Shown here: positions 1 to 10,838 of the stretch, piece by piece
Layout: each line of letters begins with the position of its first letter
Position numbering within the stretch: position 1 is the stretch's first letter
NCBI RefSeq assembly: GCF_002095475.1
Contig: NZ_MLFR01000014.1
Coordinates: forward strand, 61,801-125,800
Direction of reading: 5' to 3'
DNA: 64,000 nt
DNA from: Pantoea rwandensis
GTDB lineage: Bacteria > Pseudomonadota > Gammaproteobacteria > Enterobacterales > Enterobacteriaceae
Program-made: the position numbers and the translations under genes
Notes under the pieces: generated by a model
The model's database searches: none
Told to the model about the DNA's origin: nothing
What the model saw: only the letters and a program-made list of their open reading frames with translations

Positions 1-2314
1 GAATCGCGGCCGCGACTTCACCCGTATCACCAACACGCACGCGTTGGGTCAACTGACGTTGTTTGCGACGTGGCATCACCTGCACACGCTCTTCTTCCTG
101 CGCAACGCTTTCATCAACGGTGTCAGTTTGAGTTACGGTCTCAGCGGCTTTTTGATCCTCCTGCTGATTACGTTTCTCTTCCTGGCGACGGCGCTGGCGC
201 TCAGCACGTTGTTCGCGACGCTGTTGCTGCTGCTCATCACGCTGCTGCAGCTGCTCTTCGGTCAGGGCCGGACGCTCACCACGTGGCTCGTTTTGACGCT
301 TGTTGCGGCGATTGTCTTGGTTGTCACGTGGCTCACGGGCTTCGCGCGGTTCACGAGACTCACGTGGTTCGCGTGCTTCACGTGGCTCGCGGCCTTCACG
401 ACCCTGAACATTTTCGCCATTACGCGGCGTACGCTCACGACGATTATTGTTGCGACGGTTGTTACGACGGTCACCACGTTGTGAGTTATTCTCACCCTCA
501 GCCGCAGGTTGCTCTTCCGTTTTCACTTCGGCCGGTGCAGCTGCAGGCGCATCGCCAGCAAACAGTTTTTTCAAGCCACCTAACAGACGTGCAATAAAGC
601 CCGGGTTAGCAGCGGCAGCAGGTGCGGCGACTGCTTTAGTCGGTTTAGCTTCTGCTGTTGCAGTCGGCTTAATCTCTTGTTCAATCTCAACTGGCGCAGG
701 TGGTGCATCTGGCATCACGAAAGCGGCCAGTGCTGGCTGCTCAGGACGACGACGCTCGGCACTCTCTTCTTCCGAAGGCAGGGCCATTTCTGCTTCATGC
801 AGTTTCGGCAGGTGATAAGAGAGCGTTTGTGTCTCTTCACCCTTGCGCACGCGCAGGACTGAGTAGTGTGGTGTTTCCATCTGATCGTTTGGCACGATGA
901 TGGCACGCACGCCGCCCTGACGTTTCTCAATCGCACTAACTGCATCACGTTTTTCGTTCAGCAGGTAGGAAGCGACAGGGACTGGAACAATCGCATGCAC
1001 TTCTTTAGTGTTGTCTTTCAGCGCTTCTTCTTCGATTAAGCGGAGAATAGACAGCGACAGCGACTCGTTATCACGGATGGTGCCCGTACCGCTACAGCGT
1101 GGGCAGACGTGATGACTGGATTCACCCAGCGATGGGCTGAGACGCTGGCGCGACATTTCCAACAGGCCGAAGCGAGAAATATGGCTGATCTGAATACGCG
1201 CGCGATCCTGACGCACCGCTTCGCGCAGACGGTTTTCCACCGCGCGCTGGTGACGAACAGGGGTCATGTCGATGAAGTCGATGACGATCAGGCCACCGAG
1301 GTCACGCAGACGCAGTTGGCGCGCGATTTCATCGGCCGCTTCCAGATTGGTATTGAACGCCGTTTCTTCGATATCACCACCGCGTGTTGCACGCGCGGAG
1401 TTGATGTCGATAGCGGTTAACGCTTCGGTGCTGTCGATAACAATCGAGCCACCGGAAGGTAAACGCACTTCACGCTGGAAAGCGGATTCAATCTGCGATT
1501 CGATTTGGTAGTGGCTGAACAGCGGAATTTCACCGGTGTACAGTTTGATTTTGCTGCTGAAGTCTGGACGGCCGAGGGCAGCAATGTGCTGACGAGCCAG
1601 CTCCAGGACTTTTGGGTTATCAATGAGGATTTCACCGATATCCTGGCGCAGGTAGTCGCGGAAGGCGCGCACAATTACGTTACTTTCCTGATGGATCAGG
1701 AAAGGTGCAGGGCGGCTATCGGCGGCTTTTTTAATGGCTTCCCAGTGCTTAAGGCGGAAACTGAGGTCCCACTGCAGTGACTCGGCAGATTTGCCGACGC
1801 CTGCGGTGCGAACAATCAGACCCATTCCTTCTGGCAATTCCAGCGCGGAGAGGGCTTCTTTCAGCTCGGTACGGTCATCCCCTTCGATACGGCGAGAAAT
1901 GCCACCGGCGCGAGGGTTGTTAGGCATCAGAACCAGATAGCTACCGGCCAGTGAAATAAAGGTTGTCAGTGCTGCACCTTTATTTCCGCGTTCTTCTTTA
2001 TCAATTTGGACGATAACTTCCTGACCTTCACGCAACACCTCTTTGATGTTTGGACGGCCATGCGCGTTGTAATTAGCAGGGAAGTATTCGCGAGAAATTT
2101 CTTTAAGAGGGAGGAAACCGTGACGTTCAGCACCATAATCGACAAATGCCGCTTCGAGGCTGGGTTCAACACGGGTGATCTTACCTTTGTAGATATTGGC
2201 TTTTTTCTGCTCGTGTCCGGGACTTTCGATATCCAGATCGTACAGACGTTGGCCGTCAACAAGGGCAACGCGCAACTCTTCCTGCTGAGATGCGTTAATT
2301 AACATTCTTTTCAT
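1..2314 (-). CDS. rne: Ribonuclease E, N-terminal 771 residues (3' end outside window)
   Basis: Essential endoribonuclease that scaffolds the RNA degradosome and matures rRNA, tRNA and sRNA. The reverse strand reads [15 protein letters not shown] at the start, like E. coli RNase E, followed by the S1 domain, the RNase H-like and DNase I-like catalytic parts, and the Zn-link CPRCSGTG near residue 404. After about residue 510 the sequence becomes the disordered, low-complexity C-terminal half: alanine/proline-rich, then a strongly arginine/glutamate-rich stretch with repeated REP(R) units encoded around positions 320-400, then a Q/R-rich segment. The gene runs off the left edge, so the enolase and PNPase binding sites are not visible. 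The start codon is ATG at 2314; no frame break was seen. Divergent from rluC. Confidence 0.96.
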   Translation of the reverse strand, partial: MKRMLINASQQEELRVALVDGQRLYDLDIESPGHEQKKANIYKGKITRVEPSLEAAFVDYGAERHGFLPLKEISREYFPANYNAHGRPNIKEVLREGQEVIVQIDKEERGNKGAALTTFISLAGSYLVLMPNNPRAGGISRRIEGDDRTELKEALSALELPEGMGLIVRTAGVGKSAESLQWDLSFRLKHWEAIKKAADSRPAPFLIHQESNVIVRAFRDYLRQDIGEILIDNPKVLELARQHIAALGRPDFSSKIKLYTGEIPLFSHYQIESQIESAFQREVRLPSGGSIVIDSTEALTAIDINSARATRGGDIEETAFNTNLEAADEIARQLRLRDLGGLIVIDFIDMTPVRHQRAVENRLREAVRQDRARIQISHISRFGLLEMSRQRLSPSLGESSHHVCPRCSGTGTIRDNESLSLSILRLIEEEALKDNTKEVHAIVPVPVASYLLNEKRDAVSAIEKRQGGVRAIIVPNDQMETPHYSVLRVRKGEETQTLSYHLPKLHEAEMALPSEEESAERRRPEQPALAAFVMPDAPPAPVEIEQEIKPTATAEAKPTKAVAAPAAAANPGFIARLLGGLKKLFAGDAPAAAPAEVKTEEQPAAEGENNSQRGDRRNNRRNNNRRERTPRNGENVQGREGREPREAREPRESREPREAREPRDNQDNRRNKRQNEPRGERPALTEEQLQQRDEQQQQRREQRAERQRRRQEEKRNQQEDQKAAETVTQTDTVDESVAQEEERVQVMPRRKQRQLTQRVRVGDTGEVAAAI

Positions 2315-2887
2315 CGTGACTTACTCGTTATTCTCACATGAGTGATAAAGCTGCGGGCATCGTTACCCATGGACGAGAATCAACCGATGGCCTCGTGTCT
2401 TAATGCACTGACGTCAACCTCACGGTTGTCGGCGGCTAAAGAGGCGCAAATCTTGTCGGTGGCCTGTTTTTCATAAGGAAAACCAGCGCCTGAAGGTGGA
2501 AATGCTACAGAGTATTCAAAATCCACACATCCCAGTCTGTCGTCCAGGCCGCAACCCGCAGCCCGCTAAGTGCCTGATTAAACATCACGTCTTACGCCAT
2601 TGCTGCGTGTCCGTTTTATCCGGCAAAATACCTTAATTTCGCTCTTTTTCCTGCCTGACTCTTTCCAGGACAGAAACCCCTGCATTATTCCATTGCTCAC
2701 TCACATATAGCAAGGCGACTTTTGCCAAGCTGTGAAGTTTGTGCATCCTTAACCTGTTCATTTGCAGGGCTTAACATCGTATCGATGAAAAAGTCATCAT
2801 TATGACCTTTTACCAATGCGATAAAGAGAGAGTTAAGCACAGAAAAAGGGGTGGCGCTATCCGGGGACACTATTTAGAATCGCCGCC
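2315..2887. promoter_or_regulatory. rne-rluC divergent intergenic region with long rne leader
   Basis: 573 bases without a gene. On the minus strand an extended -10 (TGC-TATATG, 2712-2704) would start transcription near 2697, giving an rne leader of about 383 nt. E. coli rne has a leader of about 361 nt with hairpins through which RNase E represses its own synthesis, so the same control is likely here; I did not fold the leader. The rluC promoter must lie in the right part but I cannot point to a clear one. Confidence 0.45.
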
Positions 2888-3844
2888 ATGAAAACAGAGA
2901 ATCCCGGCGTACTTTATGTCGCCATTACGGCTGAAAATGCCGAACAACGAATTGATAACTTTTTGCGCACCCAACTCAAGGGTGTGCCGAAAAGTATGAT
3001 TTATCGCATTTTGCGTAAAGGCGAAGTGCGAGTGAATAAAGGGCGCGTGAAACCCGAATACAAGCTGCAAGCAGGGGATGAAGTGCGTATTCCGCCGGTG
3101 CGAGTGGCAGAGCGTGAAGACCAGGCCGTATCACCGAAACTCGACAAGGTTGCCGCGCTGGCGAATGCCATCCTGTATGAAGATGATCATCTGTTAGTCC
3201 TCAATAAGCCGTCAGGTACAGCGGTGCATGGTGGCAGCGGGCTGAGTTTTGGTGTGATTGAAGGTCTGCGAGCATTACGCCCGGAAGCGCGGTTCTTGGA
3301 ATTAGTCCATCGCCTGGATCGTGACACTTCCGGCATTTTACTGGTGGCCAAGAAACGATCTGCATTGCGTTCGCTGCATGAGCAGTTACGCGAAAAAGGG
3401 ATGCAGAAAGATTATCTGGCACTGGTTCGTGGTGACTGGCCTTCGCATCTGAAAGTGGTGCAGGCACCGCTGCTGAAAAACATTCTCCAAAGCGGTGAAC
3501 GTGTGGTGCGTGTCAGTGCAGAGGGTAAACCTTCAGAAACGCGTTTCAAAGTGGAAGAGCGTTTTGGTTTTGCGACCTTAGTGAAGGCAAGTCCGGTGAC
3601 CGGTCGCACGCATCAGATTCGTGTCCACACGCTGCATGGCGGTCATCCTATCGCTTTCGACGATCGTTATGGCGACCGTGAGTTTGATCGCCAACTCGCA
3701 TCAACAGGTTTGGCTCGGCTGTTCTTGCACGCGGCGGCACTGACTTTTACCCATCCGAACACCGGAGAAGTGTTGCGAATGGAAGCGCCGCTTGATGGCG
3801 CGCTTAAGCGCTGCCTGGAAAAGCTACGTAGCAAAAAAGCCTAA
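2888..3844 (+). CDS. rluC: 23S rRNA pseudouridine(955/2504/2580) synthase RluC
   Basis: Isomerises three uridines of 23S rRNA in the large ribosomal subunit. 318 residues, one less than I recall for the E. coli protein. An N-terminal S4 RNA-binding domain (about 20-80, with [20 protein letters not shown]) is followed by the RluA-type catalytic domain; the signature HRLDRDTSG lies at 141-149 with catalytic Asp144. RTHQIRVH, typical of the family, is also present. Stands alone, divergent from rne as in E. coli, and convergent with yceF, whose stop lies 11 bases away. Confidence 0.97.
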   Translation: MKTENPGVLYVAITAENAEQRIDNFLRTQLKGVPKSMIYRILRKGEVRVNKGRVKPEYKLQAGDEVRIPPVRVAEREDQAVSPKLDKVAALANAILYEDDHLLVLNKPSGTAVHGGSGLSFGVIEGLRALRPEARFLELVHRLDRDTSGILLVAKKRSALRSLHEQLREKGMQKDYLALVRGDWPSHLKVVQAPLLKNILQSGERVVRVSAEGKPSETRFKVEERFGFATLVKASPVTGRTHQIRVHTLHGGHPIAFDDRYGDREFDRQLASTGLARLFLHAAALTFTHPNTGEVLRMEAPLDGALKRCLEKLRSKKA

Positions 3845-3855
3845 TGCTCCGGGCA

Positions 3856-4440
3856 TCAACTTAATGCGTTGATGCCCACTTTTAGCAACATTTCATTCAA
3901 AGCGATCAGCGGTAAGCCAATCAGCGTATTGGGATCGCGTCCTTCTAACTGTTCAAACAGACAAATCCCCATCCCTTCACTTTTAAAGCTACCCGCGCAG
4001 TTTAACGGCTGCTCCTTTTCAACATACTGGCGGATCTCAGCAGCGGTTAATGAGCGAAAGTGCACGTTAAAAGGTTCACAGATGACGCACTGTTGCCCGC
4101 TTTGCGGTTGAATCAGTGCCAACCCGGTATAAAAGGTAATGACTTTACCGCTCGCTGCAGCGAGTTGCTGGCAGGCATTTTCGACAGTATGAGGTTTACC
4201 CGTGATGGTGCCATTCAGCACACAGACCTGGTCGGAACCGATTATCCAGTGGTCGGGATAGTCGGCGGCTAACGCCTGCGCTTTGCCTAATGCCAGGCGC
4301 TGAACCAGATTCTGCGCAGACTCGCCAGCCTGTGGTGTTTCGTCACACTGCGGTGCAACAGAGATAAAAGGCAGGCCAAGTTTACTCAAGATCGCCTGAC
4401 GGAAAGGGGAGGTGGAAGCCAGAATTAAGGGTGTCATCAT
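3856..4440 (-). CDS. yceF: Maf-family nucleotide pyrophosphatase YceF (m7GTP type)
   Basis: House-cleaning pyrophosphatase; the YceF branch hydrolyses 7-methyl-GTP in E. coli. 194 residues with the Maf signature [14 protein letters not shown] at the N-terminus, GSDQVC around residue 70 carrying the catalytic Asp, and SFKSEGMG further on. Two adjacent ATG codons open the gene; the first is taken here. Convergent with rluC and divergent from yceD, the same arrangement as in E. coli. Confidence 0.93.
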   Translation of the reverse strand: MMTPLILASTSPFRQAILSKLGLPFISVAPQCDETPQAGESAQNLVQRLALGKAQALAADYPDHWIIGSDQVCVLNGTITGKPHTVENACQQLAAASGKVITFYTGLALIQPQSGQQCVICEPFNVHFRSLTAAEIRQYVEKEQPLNCAGSFKSEGMGICLFEQLEGRDPNTLIGLPLIALNEMLLKVGINALS

Positions 4441-4542
4441 TTTTTTTCAGAATAGATAGCGTAAACATGACAGGCATTTTAAACTATGCGCCGCACTGGA
4501 TGCGACTAACGGGTGAAAGATGCTGTAAACCGGCCTTTTTCT

Positions 4543-4571
4543 TTGACTCTATGACGTTACAAAGTTAATAT
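4543..4571 (+). promoter_or_regulatory. Sigma-70 promoter of the yceD-rpmF operon
   Basis: TTGACT (4543-4548) and TAATAT (4566-4571) are separated by exactly 17 bases, a near-consensus sigma-70 promoter. The expected start point, about 7 bases after the -10, is near 4578, only three bases before the yceD ATG at 4581. The transcript would therefore be leaderless or nearly so. Confidence 0.75.
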
Positions 4572-4580
4572 GCGCGCCCT

Positions 4581-5102
4581 ATGCAAAAGGTAAAATTACC
4601 CCTGACGATCGATGTGGCCCGCGCCGCGCAAAAACGCCTTGATTACCAAGGTGTGTATGCACCTGAATTGGTGGCGCGCTTGGGTGACACGGTCGTGAGT
4701 GTGGACAGTGATGTGGAATGCACCATGTCGTTTGCGATTGACAACCAGCGCTTAGCGGTTCTGCAAGGAACAGCTGAAACGCAGGTGACTTTGTCATGTC
4801 AACGCTGCAACCAGTCATTTCCGCACCATGTTCACGTAAGCTATTGCTTCAGTCCTGTCTCTTCTGATGAACAGGCCGAGGCACTGCCGGAAGCTTACGA
4901 GCCAGTTGATATCAATGATTTCGGCGAAATCGACTTGCTGGCAGTTATCGAAGATGAACTCATCCTCGCGCTGCCTGTAGTTCCGGTGCATGATTCTGAA
5001 CACTGTGAAGTGTCCGACGCGGACATGGTATTTGGTAAGTTGCCTGAAGAGGCAGAAAAACCAAATCCATTTGCCGTATTAGCCAGTTTAAAGCGTAAGT
5101 AA
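4581..5102 (+). CDS. yceD: YceD, DUF177 family 23S rRNA accumulation protein
   Basis: 173 residues. Family DUF177, linked in bacteria and plants to 23S rRNA accumulation and almost always encoded just before rpmF. A CQRC pair (about residues 73-76) and an acidic C-terminal half with [14 protein letters not shown] are typical. The ATG follows a strong promoter so closely that no Shine-Dalgarno sequence fits upstream. Ends 14 bases before rpmF, with which it is surely co-transcribed. Confidence 0.93.
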   Translation: MQKVKLPLTIDVARAAQKRLDYQGVYAPELVARLGDTVVSVDSDVECTMSFAIDNQRLAVLQGTAETQVTLSCQRCNQSFPHHVHVSYCFSPVSSDEQAEALPEAYEPVDINDFGEIDLLAVIEDELILALPVVPVHDSEHCEVSDADMVFGKLPEEAEKPNPFAVLASLKRK

Positions 5103-5116
5103 TAGGAGTAAGGTCC

Positions 5117-5287
5117 ATGGCCGTACAACAGAATAAACCAACCCGTTCTAAGCGTGGTATGCGTCGTTCACACGATGCGCTGACCACCGCAGCTCTGTCA
5201 GTAGATAAAGTTTCTGGTGAAACTCATCTGCGTCACCATATCACTGCGGATGGTTACTACCGCGGTCGCAAGGTTATCACCAAGTAA
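5117..5287 (+). CDS. rpmF: 50S ribosomal protein L32
   Basis: 56 residues, lysine/arginine-rich, starting [20 protein letters not shown], the conserved N-terminus of bacterial L32. A good ribosome-binding site (TAGGAGTAAGG) lies just upstream. This is a zinc-free L32 form because the usual CxxC pairs are absent, as in E. coli. Between yceD and plsX, the conserved rpmF-plsX junction that couples ribosome and phospholipid synthesis. Confidence 0.97.
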   Translation: MAVQQNKPTRSKRGMRRSHDALTTAALSVDKVSGETHLRHHITADGYYRGRKVITK

Positions 5288-5314
5288 TTCTTTGCAGTTA
5301 CGCAAGGCGATACC

Positions 5315-6355
5315 TTGACACGTTTGACCCTGGCAGTTGATGCCATGGGCGGGGACTTCGGTCCCTGCGTGACAGTGCCTGCATCCTTGCAGGCACTGGC
5401 CTCTCATACGCATCTGGTTTTACTTCTGGTCGGGGACCCCGACATCATCTCGTCATTTCTTGCCAAAGCGGATTCCTCGTTACTGGGGCGTGTGCAGGTG
5501 ATCCCTGCCGAATCGGTTATTGCAAGTGATGCCAAACCTTCACAAGCTATTCGAAACAGCCGTGGCAGCTCAATGCGTGTGGCGTTAGAACAGGTGAAAG
5601 AGGGGAATGCGCAAGCCTGTGTTAGTGCCGGGAATACCGGTGCTCTCATGGGTTTAGCCAAAATGTTATTGAAACCGCTGGATGGCATTGATCGTCCGGC
5701 GTTGATGACCGTATTGCCGCATCAGCAACAGGGCAAAACGGTGGTGCTGGATCTCGGTGCGAACGTGGATTCTGACAGCGAAATGCTGGTGCAGTTTGCG
5801 GTCATGGGTGCAGTAATGGCCGAAGAGGTGCTGGAAATCACCAAGCCACGTGTCGCACTGCTCAACATTGGGCAGGAAGAGACCAAAGGGTTGGAAACGA
5901 TTCGCGCAGCATCTGCGGTTCTACGAGACACACCGCAAATCAACTATATTGGTTACCTTGAGGGGAACGATCTCCTCACCGGCAAGACGGATGTGCTGGT
6001 TTGTGATGGCTTCGTGGGAAACGTCACGCTTAAAACCATGGAAGGCGTGGTAAGAATGTTTCTTTCTCTGCTCAAGTCGTCAGAGGATGGGAAAAAACGG
6101 GCGTGGTGGTTGAAATGGGTTGGGCGCTGGTTGCAAAAGCGTCTGGCTAAACGTTTCGGTCATCTCAACCCCGACCAGTACAATGGCGCTTGTCTGTTAG
6201 GATTGCGCGGGACAGTGATCAAAAGCCACGGTGCGGCGAATCAACGTGCGTTTGCCGTGGCGATAGAGCAGGCAGAGCAGGCGGTGCGAAGGCAAGTCCC
6301 AGAGAGGATTGCTGCGCGCCTTGACGCTGTATTAGCCAGGAGTGACAAAGCGTAG
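5315..6355 (+). CDS. plsX: Phosphate acyltransferase PlsX
   Basis: Converts acyl-ACP to acyl-phosphate in phospholipid synthesis. 346 residues, about ten shorter at the C-terminus than I recall for E. coli. The start is TTG at 5315, giving [17 protein letters not shown], preceded by AAGGCGA; this start aligns with E. coli. Conserved [10 protein letters not shown] and [10 protein letters not shown] motifs are present. The stop codon abuts the fabH ATG directly, so translation is likely coupled. Confidence 0.96.
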   Translation: MTRLTLAVDAMGGDFGPCVTVPASLQALASHTHLVLLLVGDPDIISSFLAKADSSLLGRVQVIPAESVIASDAKPSQAIRNSRGSSMRVALEQVKEGNAQACVSAGNTGALMGLAKMLLKPLDGIDRPALMTVLPHQQQGKTVVLDLGANVDSDSEMLVQFAVMGAVMAEEVLEITKPRVALLNIGQEETKGLETIRAASAVLRDTPQINYIGYLEGNDLLTGKTDVLVCDGFVGNVTLKTMEGVVRMFLSLLKSSEDGKKRAWWLKWVGRWLQKRLAKRFGHLNPDQYNGACLLGLRGTVIKSHGAANQRAFAVAIEQAEQAVRRQVPERIAARLDAVLARSDKA

Positions 6356-7309
6356 ATGTTTACCAAAATTATCGGTACGGGCAGCTATTTGCCTGAGCAG
6401 GTTCGCTCCAATGCGGATCTGGAAAAAATGGTGGAGACTTCGGACGAGTGGATTGTCACGCGTACCGGTATCCGTGAGCGCCGCATTGCCGCGCCAGATG
6501 AAACGGTTGCCACTATGGGCTTTGCAGCTGCACAGCGCGCGCTAGAGATGGCGGGTGTTGCGGCCAGCGATGTAGGCCTGATTATTGTGGCGACCACATC
6601 TTCCAGCCATGCTTTCCCAAGTTCAGCGTGCATGATCCAGCAAATGCTGGAGATTAATGACTGTGCTTCTTTCGATCTGGCCGCCGCGTGCGCGGGCTTC
6701 ACTTATGCGCTTAGCGTAGCCGATCAGTACATCAAAAATGGTGTGGTTAAGCATGCATTGGTGATCGGTGCAGACGTCTTAGCCCGTACTCTCGATCCTA
6801 ACGATCGTGGCACCATCATCCTGTTTGGTGACGGCGCGGGTGCTGTGGTGCTGGGTCAAAGTGAAGAACCTGGTATCCTGTCAACGCATCTGCATGCTGA
6901 CGGACGTTATGGCAAGCTACTGACGCTGCCGTATCAAGATCGTGAACATCAGGATGAGCCAGCTTATCTCACCATGGCCGGTAACGAAGTCTTTAAAGTC
7001 GCGGTGACCGAACTTGCCCACATTGTGGACGAGACGCTGCAAGCCAATAACCTTGACCGTGAAATGCTCGATTGGCTGGTGCCGCATCAGGCCAACCTGC
7101 GCATTATCAGCGCCACCGCCAGAAAGCTCGGCATGGGTATGGAAAAAGTGGTGGTGACACTGGATCGCCACGGCAACACTTCTGCTGCGTCAGTGCCTAC
7201 TGCACTGGACGAAGCGGTGCGCGATGGTCGTATCAAGCCAGGACATTTGATTCTGCTTGAAGCCTTTGGTGGCGGTTTCACCTGGGGTTCGGCGCTGGTT
7301 CGCTTTTGA
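6356..7309 (+). CDS. fabH: Beta-ketoacyl-ACP synthase III
   Basis: Starts fatty-acid elongation by condensing acetyl-CoA with malonyl-ACP. 317 residues, thiolase fold. Catalytic Cys112 sits in AAACAGF; the partner residues are seen in VPHQANLR (His) and HGNTSAAS (Asn). ATG directly follows the plsX stop. Part of the plsX-fabHDG-acpP-fabF cluster. Confidence 0.97.
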   Translation: MFTKIIGTGSYLPEQVRSNADLEKMVETSDEWIVTRTGIRERRIAAPDETVATMGFAAAQRALEMAGVAASDVGLIIVATTSSSHAFPSSACMIQQMLEINDCASFDLAAACAGFTYALSVADQYIKNGVVKHALVIGADVLARTLDPNDRGTIILFGDGAGAVVLGQSEEPGILSTHLHADGRYGKLLTLPYQDREHQDEPAYLTMAGNEVFKVAVTELAHIVDETLQANNLDREMLDWLVPHQANLRIISATARKLGMGMEKVVVTLDRHGNTSAASVPTALDEAVRDGRIKPGHLILLEAFGGGFTWGSALVRF

Positions 7310-7325
7310 TTGACAGGAACGAATG

Positions 7326-8258
7326 ATGACGCAATTTGCTTTTGTTTTCCCAGGACAGGGTTCGCAGACCGTTGGCATGTTGGCCGAATTGGCTGTCGAA
7401 AATCCGCAGGTTGAAGCCACCTTCCGTGAAGCTTCTGATGCACTGGGTTACGACTTATGGCAGCTGGTGCAACAAGGCCCGGCTGAAGAGCTGAATAAAA
7501 CCTGGCAGACCCAACCTGCATTGCTGGCGGCTTCTGTCGCCATCTATCGCGTCTGGCAGAGCAAAAACGGCCCACAACCTTTGCTGATGGCTGGCCACAG
7601 CTTGGGTGAATACTCTGCGCTGGTTTGTGCTGGCGTGCTGAACTTTGCCGATGCCATTAAGCTGGTTGAACTGCGCGGCAAGCTGATGCAGGAAGCTGTA
7701 CCTGAGGGTACGGGTGCCATGCAAGCCATTATCGGCCTCGATGATGAATCGATCCGTAAAGCCTGTGAAGAGAGTGCGCAAGGCCAAGTGGTGTCTCCTG
7801 TTAACTTTAACTCGCCAGGCCAAGTGGTCATTGCGGGTAACAAAGAAGCTGTTGAACGTGCTGGTGCAGCTTGCAAGGCTGCAGGTGCCAAACGTGCTCT
7901 GCCGTTGCCTGTGAGCGTGCCATCACACTGTGCGTTGATGAAGCCCGCAGCGGATAAACTTGCTGTGGCGCTCGAAAGCATCACTTTCAACGCACCGACT
8001 GTGCCTGTTGTTAACAACGTTGACGTGAAGTGTGAAACTGATGCCGCTGCGATCCGCAGTGCACTGGTTCGCCAGCTATACAGCCCAGTGCGTTGGACCG
8101 AAGCGGTTGAATTTGTTGCCACCCAAGGCGTTGGCCAGTTGCTGGAGATCGGCCCAGGCAAAGTCCTGACCGGTCTGACCAAACGCATTGTGGACAGCCT
8201 GACCGCAGCTGCAGTGAACGATTCTGCGTCACTGAATGCTGCGCTTACACAGGAATAA
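7326..8258 (+). CDS. fabD: Malonyl-CoA:ACP transacylase
   Basis: Loads malonate onto acyl carrier protein for fatty-acid synthesis. 310 residues. Nucleophile Ser92 in GHSLGEYSA; QGSQ near the N-terminus forms the oxyanion region, and PSHCALM carries the catalytic His. Two ATG codons occur in tandem at 7323 and 7326; 7326 is preferred because the AGGA ribosome site then has better spacing and the product begins MTQFAFVFPGQGSQ as in E. coli. Confidence 0.96.
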   Translation: MTQFAFVFPGQGSQTVGMLAELAVENPQVEATFREASDALGYDLWQLVQQGPAEELNKTWQTQPALLAASVAIYRVWQSKNGPQPLLMAGHSLGEYSALVCAGVLNFADAIKLVELRGKLMQEAVPEGTGAMQAIIGLDDESIRKACEESAQGQVVSPVNFNSPGQVVIAGNKEAVERAGAACKAAGAKRALPLPVSVPSHCALMKPAADKLAVALESITFNAPTVPVVNNVDVKCETDAAAIRSALVRQLYSPVRWTEAVEFVATQGVGQLLEIGPGKVLTGLTKRIVDSLTAAAVNDSASLNAALTQE

Positions 8259-8268
8259 GAGGAAAAAC

Positions 8269-9003
8269 ATGAGCTTTGAAGGTAAAGTAGCGCTGGTGAC
8301 TGGCGCAAGCCGCGGCATTGGCCGTGCGATCGCGGAAACGCTGGTTGCGCGCGGTGCGAAAGTGGTGGGAACCGCCACCAGTGAAAGCGGTGCGGAAGCA
8401 ATCAGTGCTTACCTCGGCGATAACGGTAAAGGTCTGCTGTTGAACGTCACCGATGCCGCCTCCATTGAGAGCGTGCTCGAGAAAGTTCGCGCCGAATTTG
8501 GCGAAGTGGACATTTTAGTCAATAATGCAGGCATTACGCGTGACAATCTGTTGATGCGCATGAAGGACGATGAGTGGGCGGATATCCTTGATACCAACCT
8601 GACATCTGTCTTCCGTCTTTCCAAGGCGGTATTGCGTGCCATGATGAAAAAACGCGTGGGCCGTATCATTACCATCGGTTCTGTTGTTGGAACCATGGGT
8701 AACGCGGGTCAAGCAAACTATGCGGCAGCAAAAGCAGGTTTGATTGGCTTTAGCAAATCACTGGCGCGAGAAATTGCGTCACGTGGCATTACAGTAAACG
8801 TCGTGGCTCCGGGCTTTATTGAGACGGACATGACGCGTGCACTGAACGAAGATCAGCGCTCGGGCATTTTGGCAGAAGTGCCGGCAGGTCGTTTAGGCGA
8901 CCCGCAGGAGATTGCCAATGCTGTTGCATTCTTAGCCTCTGACGAAGCCTCTTACATCACGGGTGAGACGCTCCACGTCAATGGCGGCATGTACATGGTC
9001 TGA
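8269..9003 (+). CDS. fabG: 3-oxoacyl-ACP reductase FabG
   Basis: NADPH-dependent reduction of beta-ketoacyl-ACP. 244 residues, short-chain dehydrogenase fold: TGASRGIGRA cofactor motif at 11-20, NNAG near 85, and the catalytic set Ser138, Tyr151, Lys155 (YAAAK). The start at 8269 follows AGAGGAAAAAC and gives the standard MSFEGKVALVTG. Begins 10 bases after fabD. Confidence 0.97.
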   Translation: MSFEGKVALVTGASRGIGRAIAETLVARGAKVVGTATSESGAEAISAYLGDNGKGLLLNVTDAASIESVLEKVRAEFGEVDILVNNAGITRDNLLMRMKDDEWADILDTNLTSVFRLSKAVLRAMMKKRVGRIITIGSVVGTMGNAGQANYAAAKAGLIGFSKSLAREIASRGITVNVVAPGFIETDMTRALNEDQRSGILAEVPAGRLGDPQEIANAVAFLASDEASYITGETLHVNGGMYMV

Positions 9004-9027
9004 TAATCACGAAAACATTTGCATTAT

Positions 9028-9045
9028 CTGCGGTAAACACCGCAG
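9028..9045 (+). terminator. Hairpin between fabG and acpP
   Basis: CTGCGGT and ACCGCAG form a perfect 7-bp stem around AAAC. No run of T follows, so this is at most a weak terminator or an RNA-processing hairpin separating fabG from the independently transcribed acpP. Confidence 0.35.
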
Positions 9046-9083
9046 AATAGCGCAAAATCGTGGTTCGACCAGCCGGGATTTTG

Positions 9084-9111
9084 TTGCATCTTTTTCAACA
9101 TTTTATACACT
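9084..9111 (+). promoter_or_regulatory. Candidate acpP promoter
   Basis: TTGCAT (9084-9089) and TACACT (9106-9111) with 16 bases between them. acpP is made in far greater amounts than its neighbours and in E. coli has its own promoter in this interval; this element resembles it. Confidence 0.55.
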
Positions 9112-9156
9112 ACGAAAACCATCGCGAAAGCGAGTTTTGATAGGAAATTAAATAGT

Positions 9157-9393
9157 ATGAGCGATATCGAACAACGCGTTAAGAAAATCGTAGCTGAGCA
9201 GCTGGGTGTTAAAGAAGACGAAGTGATTAACACTGCTTCTTTCGTTGAAGACCTGGGTGCAGATTCTCTTGACACCGTTGAGCTGGTAATGGCTCTGGAA
9301 GAAGAGTTTGATACTGAAATTCCAGACGAAGAAGCTGAGAAAATCACTACCGTTCAGGCAGCGATCGATTACATCAATAGCCACCAAGGCTAA
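9157..9393 (+). CDS. acpP: Acyl carrier protein
   Basis: Carries growing acyl chains on a phosphopantetheine arm. 78 residues, very acidic. The attachment serine is in GADSLDT, Ser37 counting the initiator Met (Ser36 in the mature protein). Its own promoter upstream and a strong terminator directly downstream fit its high expression. Confidence 0.98.
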   Translation: MSDIEQRVKKIVAEQLGVKEDEVINTASFVEDLGADSLDTVELVMALEEEFDTEIPDEEAEKITTVQAAIDYINSHQG

Positions 9394-9402
9394 TGAATAT
9401 CT

Positions 9403-9432
9403 TCAGGCGGTCTCCTCGACCGCCTGAGTTTT
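9403..9432 (+). terminator. Rho-independent terminator after acpP
   Basis: Perfect 10-bp stem (9403-9412 with 9418-9427), loop TCCTC, then GTTTTATGTTT. Lies 9 bases after the acpP stop and would end most acpP transcripts before fabF. Confidence 0.8.
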
Positions 9433-9479
9433 ATGTTTGCCCCACATAGCGTTATTTTTTCCCTCCCTGGAGGACGTAC

Positions 9480-10721
9480 GTGTCTAAGCGTCGTGTAGTT
9501 GTGACTGGTCTTGGCATGTTGTCTCCTGTCGGCAATACCGTAGAGTCTACCTGGAGTGCTCTCCTTGCCGGTCAGAGCGGCATCAGCCTGATCGACCATT
9601 TTGATACTAGTGCCTACGCAACACGCTTTGCGGGCTTAGTAAGAGATTTTAATTGCGATGAATTCATCTCGCGCAAAGATCAGCGCAAGATGGATGACTT
9701 CATCCAATACGGCATTGTTGCTGGTATTCAGGCTATGGCGGACTCCGGTCTGGTCGTAACTGATGAGAATGCCGGTCGCATCGGCGCAGCTATCGGTTCC
9801 GGCATTGGCGGACTGGGTTTGATTGAAGACAACCACAGTTCACTGGTCAACGGCGGCCCGCGCAAAATCAGCCCGTTCTTCGTTCCTTCTACCATTGTTA
9901 ACATGGTGGCCGGTCACCTGACCATCATGTATGGCCTGAAAGGTCCAAGCATCTCCATTGCGACTGCTTGTACTTCTGGCGTGCATAACATTGGCCATGC
10001 AGCACGTATCATTGCTTATAACGATGCAGACGTGATGCTGGCAGGTGGTGCAGAGAAAGCCAGTACCCCGCTGGGTGTCGGTGGCTTCGGTGCAGCACGT
10101 GCGCTTTCTACCAATAATGACAATCCGCAGGCGGCAAGCCGTCCGTGGGATAAAGATCGTGATGGTTTTGTGTTGGGCGACGGTGCGGGCATTGTAGTGC
10201 TGGAAGAGTACGAGCATGCGAAAAAGCGCGGTGCGAAAATTTATGCGGAAATCATTGGTTTCGGCATGAGTAGCGATGCTTACCACATGACGTCTCCACC
10301 AGAGGACGGTTCGGGTGCAGCAGCAGCAATGATAAATGCATTGCGTGATGCGCAACTGAATGCCGAACAGATTGGCTACGTCAACGCGCATGGCACCTCA
10401 ACGCCAGCGGGTGATAAAGCCGAAGCTCAAGCGGTTAAGTCTGTATTTGGTGCATCGGCTCACAGCGTAATGGTGAGTTCTACCAAATCCATGACTGGCC
10501 ACTTGCTGGGTGCAGCAGGCGCGGTAGAAGCGATTTATTCGATTCTGGCGCTGCGTGATCAAGCGGTTCCACCAACCATCAATCTGGATAATCCAGATGA
10601 AGGTTGTGATCTTGACTTCGTGCCGCATACGGCGCGTCAAGTGAGTGGATTGGAGTACACGTTGTGTAACTCCTTCGGATTTGGCGGCACCAACGGCTCG
10701 CTGATTTTCCGCAAGGTATAA
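9480..10721 (+). CDS. fabF: Beta-ketoacyl-ACP synthase II
   Basis: Elongation condensing enzyme, important for temperature control of unsaturated fatty acids. 413 residues. Catalytic Cys164 (counting Met) lies in TACTSG; the two catalytic histidines lie in VNAHGTSTP and [12 protein letters not shown]. The start codon is GTG at 9480, preceded by GGAGG; the product [12 protein letters not shown] matches E. coli. Confidence 0.97.
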   Translation: MSKRRVVVTGLGMLSPVGNTVESTWSALLAGQSGISLIDHFDTSAYATRFAGLVRDFNCDEFISRKDQRKMDDFIQYGIVAGIQAMADSGLVVTDENAGRIGAAIGSGIGGLGLIEDNHSSLVNGGPRKISPFFVPSTIVNMVAGHLTIMYGLKGPSISIATACTSGVHNIGHAARIIAYNDADVMLAGGAEKASTPLGVGGFGAARALSTNNDNPQAASRPWDKDRDGFVLGDGAGIVVLEEYEHAKKRGAKIYAEIIGFGMSSDAYHMTSPPEDGSGAAAAMINALRDAQLNAEQIGYVNAHGTSTPAGDKAEAQAVKSVFGASAHSVMVSSTKSMTGHLLGAAGAVEAIYSILALRDQAVPPTINLDNPDEGCDLDFVPHTARQVSGLEYTLCNSFGFGGTNGSLIFRKV

Positions 10722-10741
10722 TCCCTACCTAGCCCAAACAG

Positions 10742-10767
10742 AGGCCCGCAATGCGGGCCTTTTTTTA
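10742..10767 (+). terminator. Rho-independent terminator after fabF
   Basis: AGGCCCGC and GCGGGCCT form an 8-bp stem (10742-10749 with 10753-10760), followed by seven T. Confidence 0.85.
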
Positions 10768-10838
10768 TATTTTGTCACGCAACAGCGTGGATTCTTACCT
10801 CCGTCAGTGGTATTCAGACAGCACAGCAGTTAGGGGCA

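Noticed and set aside
7544..8401. Open frame of 285 codons on the minus strand across fabD-fabG
   Set aside because: Antisense shadow of two well-supported lipid genes; composition is low-complexity Ser/Ala.
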